Assembly: GCF_000222305.1 (NCBI RefSeq)
Contig: NC_015921.1
Span: 124,001 to 188,000, forward strand
Reading direction: 5' to 3'
From: Borreliella bissettiae DN127
GTDB taxonomy: Bacteria; Spirochaetota; Spirochaetia; Borreliales; Borreliaceae
DNA: 64,000 nt
Shown here: positions 57,071 to 64,000 of the stretch, piece after piece
How the letters are laid out: every line of letters begins with the position of its first letter
Numbering within the stretch: the first letter of the stretch is position 1
The notes under the pieces: generated by a model
What the model saw: only the letters and a program-made list of their open reading frames with translations
Databases searched by the model: none
Told to the model about the DNA's origin: nothing
Made by a program: the position numbers and the translations under genes

Positions 57071-58465
57071 TTATTTCCCCAAACAAAAATTCTTAAACAT
57101 ATTGTCAAGAACATCTTCACTGCTAACTTCTCCTGTTATTTCCCCTAAACAGTTGATAATTTCATAAGCATCAAATGCCAACATATCATAACTTACTTGG
57201 CGATCAATTTTACTCAATAAATCTAAAATCAAAGCATACGCTTTCTCTAAAAGTTGCATCTGACGACTTGACGATATTATTATATCATCAAGTCCAATCT
57301 CCACCCTCTCGTAAGAGATTAAAGCCTTTATTTTGTCATAAAGAATATCTATTCCTTCTAAATTTTTAGTACTAATCATTATTAAATTTGAAGAATTTAA
57401 AACCTTTGAGCGAACAAATTCTTCAATGGATTTATTTATCTTTAAATCTATCTTATTTAAAACGAACAATATTTTACTATTAGATTTATTTGAATCAATA
57501 AATGAAAAATCATCTCTTGTTAAATTTGAACTAACATCGATCACATAAATCACTAAAGAAGCTTCCTTTATTAAAGAATTACTTTTTTCAATTCCTAATC
57601 TCTCAACAAAATTATTAGCATCTCTGAGTCCTGCTGTATCAAAAAGATTAAATAAAATGCCATCAAGCTCAAAACTTGCTTCAATATAATCTCTTGTAGT
57701 GCCTGGATATGAAGAGACAATTGATCTATCTTTTTTGAGAAACAAATTAAATAACGAAGACTTTCCAGCATTAACAGAGCCTGCTAAAACCAAAGTAACA
57801 CCGCGATCAATTTTTTCATAAACCTTATAAGAGTTAATTAATTTTTTAAGTTCGGCTTTGCTACTTAAAATTAAATTAAAAGGAATGCTAATCTCATGAT
57901 CATCAACCTCGTAATCAAGATAAACACTAACGGCCGATAGAAAATTTAAAATACATTTTTTTATTGTATCTATCTTAACAAACAAAGCACCAGAAAGTTT
58001 ATTAACTGCAAGAGAATAAGTTTTATTAGTCTTGGCAAAAATAATCTCATGAATTGCTTCTGCCTTTGTAAGATCAATTTTCTTAGCAAGAAATGCCCGT
58101 AAAGTAAATTCACCAGGCTCAGCCATTCTAAACCCACTTTTTAAAAACAAATCTATAATCTTTTTAATCCCAATCACAGAGCCATGCGCCATAACTTCAA
58201 CAGCATCTTGCCCTGTAAAGCTCTTTGGTGCTCGATACAAACAAACAACAACTTCATCTACCTTGCAATCATTTTCATTATCTAATATATAACCGTAATG
58301 AATCGTATTCCCAGATGCCGAATTGAGAGCTGAAGGATTTGAAAAGATTTTAGAAAATTTAGATATAGAAGAAGCGCCGCTGCTACGAATAACACATAAA
58401 GCACTACTTAAAAAAGGAGTTGCAAGAGCTACAATATCATCATCTCTCTCAAAAAACTTACTCAT
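57071..58465 (-). CDS. mnmE: tRNA modification GTPase MnmE
   Basis: 464 residues. An N-terminal tetrahydrofolate-binding domain ([20 protein letters not shown]), a central helical part and the inserted GTPase G domain: G1 [13 protein letters not shown]3 DTAGLRD, G4 NKID. The C-terminal CLGK matches the essential C-x-GK end of the family. It pairs with MnmG for wobble U34 modification. The upstream sequence has an extended -10 (TGTTATAAT) on the minus strand. Confidence 0.97.
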   Translation of the reverse strand: MSKFFERDDDIVALATPFLSSALCVIRSSGASSISKFSKIFSNPSALNSASGNTIHYGYILDNENDCKVDEVVVCLYRAPKSFTGQDAVEVMAHGSVIGIKKIIDLFLKSGFRMAEPGEFTLRAFLAKKIDLTKAEAIHEIIFAKTNKTYSLAVNKLSGALFVKIDTIKKCILNFLSAVSVYLDYEVDDHEISIPFNLILSSKAELKKLINSYKVYEKIDRGVTLVLAGSVNAGKSSLFNLFLKKDRSIVSSYPGTTRDYIEASFELDGILFNLFDTAGLRDANNFVERLGIEKSNSLIKEASLVIYVIDVSSNLTRDDFSFIDSNKSNSKILFVLNKIDLKINKSIEEFVRSKVLNSSNLIMISTKNLEGIDILYDKIKALISYERVEIGLDDIIISSSRQMQLLEKAYALILDLLSKIDRQVSYDMLAFDAYEIINCLGEITGEVSSEDVLDNMFKNFCLGK

Positions 58466-58475
58466 ACCTTAATGT

Positions 58476-58484
58476 ATTATAACA
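58476..58484 (-). promoter_or_regulatory. Extended -10 promoter for mnmE
   Basis: Minus strand TGTTATAAT (TG-N-TATAAT), about 11 bases upstream of the mnmE ATG. No good -35. The position so near the ATG means an almost leaderless transcript, though AAGG is present close to the ATG. Confidence 0.4.
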
Positions 58485-58506
58485 CAATAAAAAAGACAAA
58501 ATTGAT

Positions 58507-58535
58507 TTGTAAATATGTTTATAATAGCTTATAAT
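58507..58535 (+). promoter_or_regulatory. Promoter of the flgN-flgK-flgL-fliW-csrA operon
   Basis: TTGTAA (58507-58512), 17-bp spacer, TATAAT (58530-58535). Predicted start near 58542, only about seven bases before the first ATG at 58549, which lacks a Shine-Dalgarno. Confidence 0.6.
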
Positions 58536-58548
58536 TAATTTTATAAAA

Positions 58549-59043
58549 ATGAAAACAAAACTTGAAATTGAACTAAAAGAAGTTTTAAAAAAAGAACTTC
58601 TCTTGGTAGAAGAAATATATAATTCATACTTAAAAATAAAAGAAAATATCGATAATAAAAATGAAATGGGGCTTAAAGAGGTCTCAAACAAAACAAAAAT
58701 ATTACTTGAAAGTTTTAAAGAAATTGAAAGCAAAAGAGACGAAATTTGGAAAAAATTCACCAAAAATGAAAACTTTAAGTCAACTTATGAAGCTGTAGAA
58801 AAATTAACTACAATTTACAAACAAGAAATATACGACTATCTGCACAAATTGAAAATTGGAATACTGAATATCAAAAATTTAAATTACATAATACAAAACT
58901 ATGTAAACACATCCCTTGACATGTTAGCAATAATATTTCAAGATATCCAAGAAAGCGTAGAAAATGTAACTTACAAAAACCCTTACGGGCCAAAACTTGG
59001 ACGCTCAAACGAAGCTTCCGTTTTAATAAATAAAAAACTTTAA
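58549..59043 (+). CDS. flgN: FlgN-like flagellar chaperone
   Basis: 164 residues, highly helical and charged ([39 protein letters not shown]...). Length, helical character and location directly upstream of flgK fit FlgN, the export chaperone for hook-associated proteins FlgK and FlgL. Sequence resemblance alone is weak. First gene of the operon, 11 bp before flgK. Confidence 0.68.
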   Translation: MKTKLEIELKEVLKKELLLVEEIYNSYLKIKENIDNKNEMGLKEVSNKTKILLESFKEIESKRDEIWKKFTKNENFKSTYEAVEKLTTIYKQEIYDYLHKLKIGILNIKNLNYIIQNYVNTSLDMLAIIFQDIQESVENVTYKNPYGPKLGRSNEASVLINKKL

Positions 59044-59054
59044 AGGAGTTTAGA

Positions 59055-60938
59055 GTGGATTCAACATTTTCAGGAATAGAAATTGGAAAAAGAAGTTTAT
59101 TTGCACATAAAGATGCTATGAATACAGTTGGACACAATCTATCCAATGCTACAAAACCTGGATATTCAAGGCAAAGAGTAACAATGAAAACCGAAATTCC
59201 TCTTTATGCTCCACAATTAAACAGAGCCAAAAAGCAAGGACAATTGGGCCAGGGAATCGTGGTTCAGTCTATAGACAGAGTAAAAGATGAACTACTTAAC
59301 ACAAGAATCATTGAAGAATCACACCGACTAGGATACTGGGATTCGCAAGACAAGTTTATATCAATGCTAGAAGATGTTTATAACGAACCTGAGGATCAAT
59401 CAATAAGAAAAAGATTAAATGATTTTTGGGAAAGTTGGCACGACCTAGCAAATCAACCACAAGGCCTAGCAGAAAGAAAAATAATTCTGGAAAGAGGCAA
59501 ATCTTTTTGCGAGGGAATAAGAAATAGATTCCATTCGCTTGAAAGAATTTACATAATGGCAAACGATGAAATAAAAATTACAACAGATGAGGCAAATAAT
59601 TACATTAGAAACATTGCAAATCTTAATAAACAAATTTCAAAGTCCCAAGCAATGAAAGACAATCCAAATGATTTAATGGATGCAAGAGACTTAATGGTTG
59701 AAAAATTAGGCAATTTAATAAGTGTGTCAATTGAAAACAAACAAGATCCAAATGAATTTTTAATCCATTCAGAAGGAAGACACCTCGTACAAGGTTCAAT
59801 TGCAAATGAATTTAAACTAGAAGCTACAAACGGGCCCACCAGAACTAGATGGAACATTTTATGGGCAAATAATGACAAAGCTTACCTTAAAACAGGAAAG
59901 TTGGGATCTTTGCTTAACATAAGAGATGAAGAGATTAAAAATGAAATCGGTGAACTAAATAATATGGCTGCCAACATTATAGAGATTGTTAACGAAATAC
60001 ATGAAGCAGGACACGGAATGGACAAAAAAAATGGAAGGGGCTTTTTTTCTCAAGAACTAAAACTAACTGATGATCGAGGCAGATATGATACTAACGGAAA
60101 TGGCCAGTTTGATTCCGTTCATATTTTCAAAATTAACAGCACAAACGAAATATTTCCAGAAGAAAAATTGGGATTTTACGGAACTCTTAAATTTGAGGCT
60201 ACAAATAGCAATGAAATTGTAGAAATAACTTACAATGCTCCAGATACAGTTCAAGATGTAATAAATAGAATAAATAATTCCAACGCACAAGTTACAGCAA
60301 GAATTAACTCAGAAGGTAAACTTGAAATCAAAGCGGTTAAAGAACAAGAAGATGAAAACATAACATTTAAAATTAAACACATAGAAGATTCTGGATTATT
60401 TCTAACAAAATATACGGGAATATTAAATGCATCTGGACCTGAGGGGGCCTATGATTACAAAAATATTGACACAACAGACAAATTAGCACCCAAATCAACT
60501 TATTCAATCTCACCTCTAAAAAATCCTGCAGCATGGATAAAAGTTGCAGACATAATAGACTCAGATCCATCAAAAATAGCATCAGGAATTAAAAATCCAA
60601 CGAATGAAATATCTATTGGAGATAACCAAGCAGCATTGAGAATCTCCTCTTTTGGAAATTCTCAAATTATGATTGGCAAAAATTTAACACTAAATGATTA
60701 CTTTGCAAATACAGCATCAAATATAGCAATAAAAGGGCAAGTTTCAGAAATCACAAAAGAAAGCCAATCTCAAATATTAAAAGATTTAACAGATCTAAGA
60801 ATGTCTATTTCTGGGGTAAACAAAGATGAAGAACTTGCAAACATGATCGAATTTCAACAAGCATTTATTGCAGCAAGTAAATTTATCACTGTTTCTGTTG
60901 AACTAATAGACACAGTAATAAATAAAATGGGAGTATAA
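59055..60938 (+). CDS. flgK: Flagellar hook-associated protein 1 (FlgK)
   Basis: 627 residues; GTG start with AAAGGAG upstream. N-terminal rod/hook motif [38 protein letters not shown] and the C-terminal motif [37 protein letters not shown]. It joins hook to filament. The variable middle is lineage-specific. Located in flgN-flgK-flgL order with 2 bp to flgL. Confidence 0.97.
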   Translation: MDSTFSGIEIGKRSLFAHKDAMNTVGHNLSNATKPGYSRQRVTMKTEIPLYAPQLNRAKKQGQLGQGIVVQSIDRVKDELLNTRIIEESHRLGYWDSQDKFISMLEDVYNEPEDQSIRKRLNDFWESWHDLANQPQGLAERKIILERGKSFCEGIRNRFHSLERIYIMANDEIKITTDEANNYIRNIANLNKQISKSQAMKDNPNDLMDARDLMVEKLGNLISVSIENKQDPNEFLIHSEGRHLVQGSIANEFKLEATNGPTRTRWNILWANNDKAYLKTGKLGSLLNIRDEEIKNEIGELNNMAANIIEIVNEIHEAGHGMDKKNGRGFFSQELKLTDDRGRYDTNGNGQFDSVHIFKINSTNEIFPEEKLGFYGTLKFEATNSNEIVEITYNAPDTVQDVINRINNSNAQVTARINSEGKLEIKAVKEQEDENITFKIKHIEDSGLFLTKYTGILNASGPEGAYDYKNIDTTDKLAPKSTYSISPLKNPAAWIKVADIIDSDPSKIASGIKNPTNEISIGDNQAALRISSFGNSQIMIGKNLTLNDYFANTASNIAIKGQVSEITKESQSQILKDLTDLRMSISGVNKDEELANMIEFQQAFIAASKFITVSVELIDTVINKMGV

Positions 60939-60940
60939 GA

Positions 60941-62215
60941 ATGATAAATAGAGTAAGTCATCCATTAACATATGAAAATTTCAAAACCTCTACAGCAGAG
61001 CAAGAGTCTAAAATTACAAAAATTTTAGAAAACTTATATAAAGGCGGCAAAAGGATTGTAAAACTAAGAAACGATCCAACAGGCGTTACTCACGCAATAA
61101 GGCTAGATAACGACATATTTAAGCTTAATGTATACATAAAAAATATTAGTACTTCTAAGGGCAAACTAAGGTATACAGAAGGATATTTACAATCTCTTAC
61201 AAATATTTTAACACGAGCTAAAGAAATTGCAATTCAGGGAGCAAGCGGAACTTATGAGTCAGATGACAAAAAAATGATATCAAAAGAAGTAAACGCTTTG
61301 CTTGAAGATGTTGTTGCAATAGCAAACGCTAAGGGGCCTGATGGATACAGCATATTCTCGGGGACCAAAATTGATAGCGAAGCGTTTAAAGTAACCAGAG
61401 AGAACAAAATAAGCAAAACAAGCAAAGACGGCGCAGGCCCTCAAATAATCAAAGTAGAATACAACGGCAACCAAGCTGAAAAAAAAACAGAGGTATACAA
61501 TGACATTCATATGTCAAATAATTATCCTGGGAATGTAATATTTTTCTTACAAAACCAAAATATTATCTCATCAATAAATACTAATGGATTTGCCGTAAAA
61601 GAAAATGCAAAAATTTATATTGACAATGTTGAGATAGGACTAACAGCCGGAGATACTGCACTTGACATTGTTGCAAAAATCAATGAATCTTCAGCACCTG
61701 TTGAAGCAAGCATTGATCCGGTTTTAAACTCATTGTCTATTAAAACTACAACTCCACACCAAATTTGGATAACAGAAGAAAAAGACTCAAATGTTTTACA
61801 AACACTTGGAATACTTACCAAAAACAATGATACCAAACTGCCTCCTTACAACCTTTCTAGCAGCACAGAGGTAAGAAGCAGGTCTATTTTCGATGCGCTT
61901 ATTGAGCTTAGAGACACACTTTACAATAACAAAGAAGAGCTTGTTGGAAGCAGAAGTCTAGCAGAAATTGACGAGAGCTTAAAAAGACTACTTATATCCG
62001 TTGCGGATCTTGGAGCAAAAGAAAATAGACTTGATAGAAGCTACGAAAGAATAAGTAAAGAGGCTGCGGATATGAAAGAAGATATGGTTCAATACACAGA
62101 TCTTGATGTAACAAAAGCAATAACTAATTTAAATATGGCAAGCTTAGTTTATCAAGTATCTATAGGAATCTCTGCTAAAATAATGCAAACAACTTTATTG
62201 GATTTTATAAAATAA
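60941..62215 (+). CDS. flgL: Flagellar hook-associated protein 3 (FlgL)
   Basis: 424 residues. The flagellin-like N-terminus ([36 protein letters not shown]) and C-terminus ([37 protein letters not shown]) flank a larger-than-usual middle. It is the second junction protein between hook and filament. One base separates it from fliW. Confidence 0.95.
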   Translation: MINRVSHPLTYENFKTSTAEQESKITKILENLYKGGKRIVKLRNDPTGVTHAIRLDNDIFKLNVYIKNISTSKGKLRYTEGYLQSLTNILTRAKEIAIQGASGTYESDDKKMISKEVNALLEDVVAIANAKGPDGYSIFSGTKIDSEAFKVTRENKISKTSKDGAGPQIIKVEYNGNQAEKKTEVYNDIHMSNNYPGNVIFFLQNQNIISSINTNGFAVKENAKIYIDNVEIGLTAGDTALDIVAKINESSAPVEASIDPVLNSLSIKTTTPHQIWITEEKDSNVLQTLGILTKNNDTKLPPYNLSSSTEVRSRSIFDALIELRDTLYNNKEELVGSRSLAEIDESLKRLLISVADLGAKENRLDRSYERISKEAADMKEDMVQYTDLDVTKAITNLNMASLVYQVSIGISAKIMQTTLLDFIK

Positions 62216-62216
62216 A

Positions 62217-62609
62217 ATGATCGATGAAAAAAGTATAGAATTTGATTTTCCAGAAGGAATACTTGGATTTGAAAACATTAAAAAATTTATAATAAAAGAC
62301 TCTAAGTATAAGCCTTTTTCTATCATGCAATCCATCAATAAAGACGTAAGTTTTTTGGTAACATCTCCTTTTAATTTTTTAAGCGAATACTTGCCAAGTA
62401 TCGAGGAAAAAGATTGGTCAGATATTAAAGCAAAAGCAGAAGATGAAAAAGTTATACTATGTATAATTAATATGCATGTCAATGATTATAAAGACATTAC
62501 AGCTAATCTAAAAGCACCAATCATAATAAACAAAAAAAAATTACTTGGAAAACAAGCTATCTGCACAAATGAAAATTACTCACTGCACCATAAAGTTTTC
62601 AAGGAATAA
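62217..62609 (+). CDS. fliW: Flagellar assembly factor FliW
   Basis: 130 residues: [18 protein letters not shown] at the start and LNAPIIIN-like [18 protein letters not shown] near the end mark the FliW family. FliW binds flagellin and CsrA by turns: when free of flagellin it blocks CsrA, so flaB translation follows filament assembly. It lies directly before csrA (2 bp gap), a conserved pairing. Confidence 0.94.
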   Translation: MIDEKSIEFDFPEGILGFENIKKFIIKDSKYKPFSIMQSINKDVSFLVTSPFNFLSEYLPSIEEKDWSDIKAKAEDEKVILCIINMHVNDYKDITANLKAPIIINKKKLLGKQAICTNENYSLHHKVFKE

Positions 62610-62611
62610 AG

Positions 62612-62857
62612 ATGCTGGTATTGTCAAGAAAAGTAAATGAAAGTATTAAAATAAACTCTGACATTGAAGTTTTAATATTAGAGATAAAAAAGGATACTGT
62701 TAAAATAGCAATTAAAGCCCCTGAAAACATTAAAATATTTAGATCTGAAATTTATGAATTTATTATAGAAGAAAATAAAAAATCACTACTAAAAGATAAG
62801 CATAATATAAGCAAAATTAAAAGCCTATTCAATCATTATTTCAAGAATGAAAATTAA
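62612..62857 (+). CDS. csrA: Carbon storage regulator CsrA
   Basis: 81 residues with the canonical start [20 protein letters not shown], followed by [22 protein letters not shown], including the RNA-binding Arg. The C-terminus is longer than in E. coli (61) by a charged tail. It binds GGA hairpins, including those predicted in the flaB leader at 24,257-24,309. Its 3' end overlaps tsaB on the other strand by 17 bp. Confidence 0.96.
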   Translation: MLVLSRKVNESIKINSDIEVLILEIKKDTVKIAIKAPENIKIFRSEIYEFIIEENKKSLLKDKHNISKIKSLFNHYFKNEN

Positions 62858-63494
62858 TCTCTGCATCACTTTGTCTTATGTAAAGAGGTCCTGACAAAAT
62901 ATCATCACTTTTGCAATTTTTTAAATATTTAGCTATCCCAAGTTCTGTCAAAATTTTTCCAAACGAACTTAAATTTTCAATGATTTTAAATTTATAATTG
63001 GACTCTTTGGAAACATTCTCAAGATTGTTCCCAATAAGCACTGAATTTGGATCAATCTGATTCAAATAAGAAAACAAATCTTCCTTAGAAAAACACAAAA
63101 TCTTCCCCATCAATTCGCAATTTTTATAATGCCCAAGAAAATATTTACCTGCGGTAAAAGTTAATACAATTACACTAGGACTGTTTTTAACTAAATTTGC
63201 AAAAACATCTAATGTGGAAATATTGACAAAAGGAACAGAAAGACCCAAAGCAAGACCTTTGACAAAACTTAAACTAATTCTAAGGCCAGTAAAAGAACCA
63301 GGACCACAAGAATTTATAATTAATTCAATTTGATTAAGATCTATATTATTTTTAATTATAAAATCATTGAAAATTTTTGGAACACTAAAATTAAAATTTG
63401 ATTTAAGTTTAACCAATGAATAATTTTTATTATTAATTCTAAAATAAACTATTAATGCTTTATATGAATATTCAAATGCAAGCGTATTAATCAT
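62841..63494 (-). CDS. tsaB: tRNA threonylcarbamoyladenosine biosynthesis protein TsaB
   Basis: 217 residues. The ASKHA-fold motif [27 protein letters not shown] is diagnostic of TsaB. It supports TsaD and TsaE in making t6A37 on ANN-decoding tRNAs. The N-terminus ([20 protein letters not shown]) lacks the usual DTS-type motif, so this copy is divergent there. Start overlaps tsaE by 8 bp. Confidence 0.92.
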   Translation of the reverse strand: MINTLAFEYSYKALIVYFRINNKNYSLVKLKSNFNFSVPKIFNDFIIKNNIDLNQIELIINSCGPGSFTGLRISLSFVKGLALGLSVPFVNISTLDVFANLVKNSPSVIVLTFTAGKYFLGHYKNCELMGKILCFSKEDLFSYLNQIDPNSVLIGNNLENVSKESNYKFKIIENLSSFGKILTELGIAKYLKNCKSDDILSGPLYIRQSDAEINFHS

Positions 63495-63900
63495 TAAATT
63501 CTAAAACCCTGCCTGAATCGACTATTTTAAAAGTTAAAGAAAATAATCTGTCTTTTGGAACAATGCTCAAAGCAATTTGTGGCCATTCAATAGCAATAAT
63601 TGAGTCAAGATCCATAAGTATTTCTAATCCCCCAACAAGCTCAAATTCTTCTAAAGAAAACACCCGATATAAATCAATATGATAGAATTTAAAATCTACA
63701 AAATCATAAACATTAACAATATTATAAGTTGGACTTGTAAAATAAGAAATTCCAAGGTTAAGCGCAAGTCCCTTTAAAAAACTAGTTTTTCCAGATCCCA
63801 TATCACCACTTAAAGCAAATATTTTACCAATTGGTAAAGGATAAAAAAAAGATTTGGAAAAATTTATCATTTTTTTTTCTGATTTAAATTCTAAAATCAA
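63487..63900 (-). CDS. tsaE: tRNA threonylcarbamoyladenosine biosynthesis ATPase TsaE
   Basis: 137 residues from TTG at 63900; ATG at 63870 is an alternative start. Walker A FALSGDMGSGKTSFLKGLA, then TSPTYNIVNVYDF, FYHIDLYRV and AIEWPQIA, the family series. It is the ATPase that recycles the TsaBD complex. Translation overlaps both the gene before it (the TGA is nested in the TTG) and tsaB. Confidence 0.94.
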   Translation of the reverse strand: MILEFKSEKKMINFSKSFFYPLPIGKIFALSGDMGSGKTSFLKGLALNLGISYFTSPTYNIVNVYDFVDFKFYHIDLYRVFSLEEFELVGGLEILMDLDSIIAIEWPQIALSIVPKDRLFSLTFKIVDSGRVLEFND

Positions 63901-64000
63901 GGAAGCTTACCTTTAAACTCCAAATCAATTACATGCCTTTTAATTGCAACCATTAGCTTTAAAACAGGATAATTTAAAAAATCTATAAAATCAATAGTTA
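63897..64000 (-). CDS. C-terminal end of an unidentified protein
   Basis: An open minus-strand frame enters from the right edge and ends at TGA 63897-63899. About 33 residues are visible, ending VIDLEFKGKLP. The stop overlaps the tsaE TTG, suggesting one operon. Too little is present to name it. Confidence 0.6.
   Translation of the reverse strand, partial: TIDFIDFLNYPVLKLMVAIKRHVIDLEFKGKLP

Noticed and set aside
58458-58763. 101-residue minus-strand ORF
   Set aside because: Antisense to the flgN-like gene and containing its promoter region; hydrophobic Ser/Phe composition is a shadow of Lys/Glu-rich coding DNA.

Overview
This window is a continuous piece of a Lyme-group spirochaete chromosome (Borreliella / Borrelia burgdorferi sensu lato). 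The evidence is the very AT-rich, densely packed sequence, a FlaB flagellin with the characteristic Gln/Pro/Ala-rich central insert, a GreA carrying an extremely large N-terminal extension, the BesABC efflux genes and antigen-S2-type lipoproteins. From memory the gene order matches B. burgdorferi B31 from about BB0128 (cmk) to BB0187; this is recalled, not searched. The exact genospecies cannot be fixed from the sequence alone. I see no tRNA, rRNA, CRISPR array, insertion sequence or prophage. It is ordinary chromosomal backbone with a few lineage-specific islands.

Layout. 1-6,909 (minus): a tight run of TPR gene, greA fusion, recA, scpA-like, rluB-like, cmk, with a strong sigma70-type promoter at 6,960-6,987. 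7,072-13,563: a TPR/membrane protein, hisS, a PASTA-tailed class B penicillin-binding protein and an acyl-CoA ligase. 13,751-19,731 (minus): the efflux operon besC-besA-besB followed by a PII-like gene and a doubtful small membrane ORF. 19,835-23,083: yidD converging on the proV-proW-proX glycine betaine/proline uptake operon. 23,244-26,378 (minus): flaB and fliD; the flaB leader has two hairpins with the GGA loops expected of CsrA sites. 26,555-31,982: nagA-nagB facing sodA-secA. 32,044-36,871 (plus): envelope genes (two lipoproteins, small membrane proteins, an S2-like paralogue pair) and alr. 36,863-45,061 (mostly minus): a secreted repeat protein, a 55-residue gene behind a perfect 13-bp inverted repeat, a large unknown protein, a cation/Ca2+ exchanger, a putative glycosidase-like secreted protein and malQ. 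45,202-47,145: an OmpA-domain protein, dksA and infA. 47,195-54,523 (minus): a seven-gene moxR-DUF58-BatA/B/C/D-type operon. 54,580-58,465 (minus): mnmE-mnmG-rsmG. 58,549-62,857 (plus): flgN-like, flgK, flgL, fliW, csrA. 62,841-64,000 (minus): tsaB, tsaE and the 3' end of one more gene.

How it fits together. The window contains a complete post-transcriptional flagellin circuit: FlaB, the FliW antagonist, CsrA, and the predicted CsrA targets in the flaB leader. The envelope theme is strong (efflux pump, penicillin-binding protein, alr, secA, Bat operon, OmpA-type protein, several lipoproteins). The nag genes and malQ reflect a metabolism built on scavenged sugars. The points most worth a second look are the PII-like gene locked behind the RND pump, the BatD-BatE-like fusion, the duplicated translation start in front of proX, the apparent ATT start of besC, the 13-bp palindrome around the 38.5-kb divergent promoter, the glycosidase-like protein with a propeller-like front half, and several 7-8 bp G tracts inside genes of an AT-rich genome.
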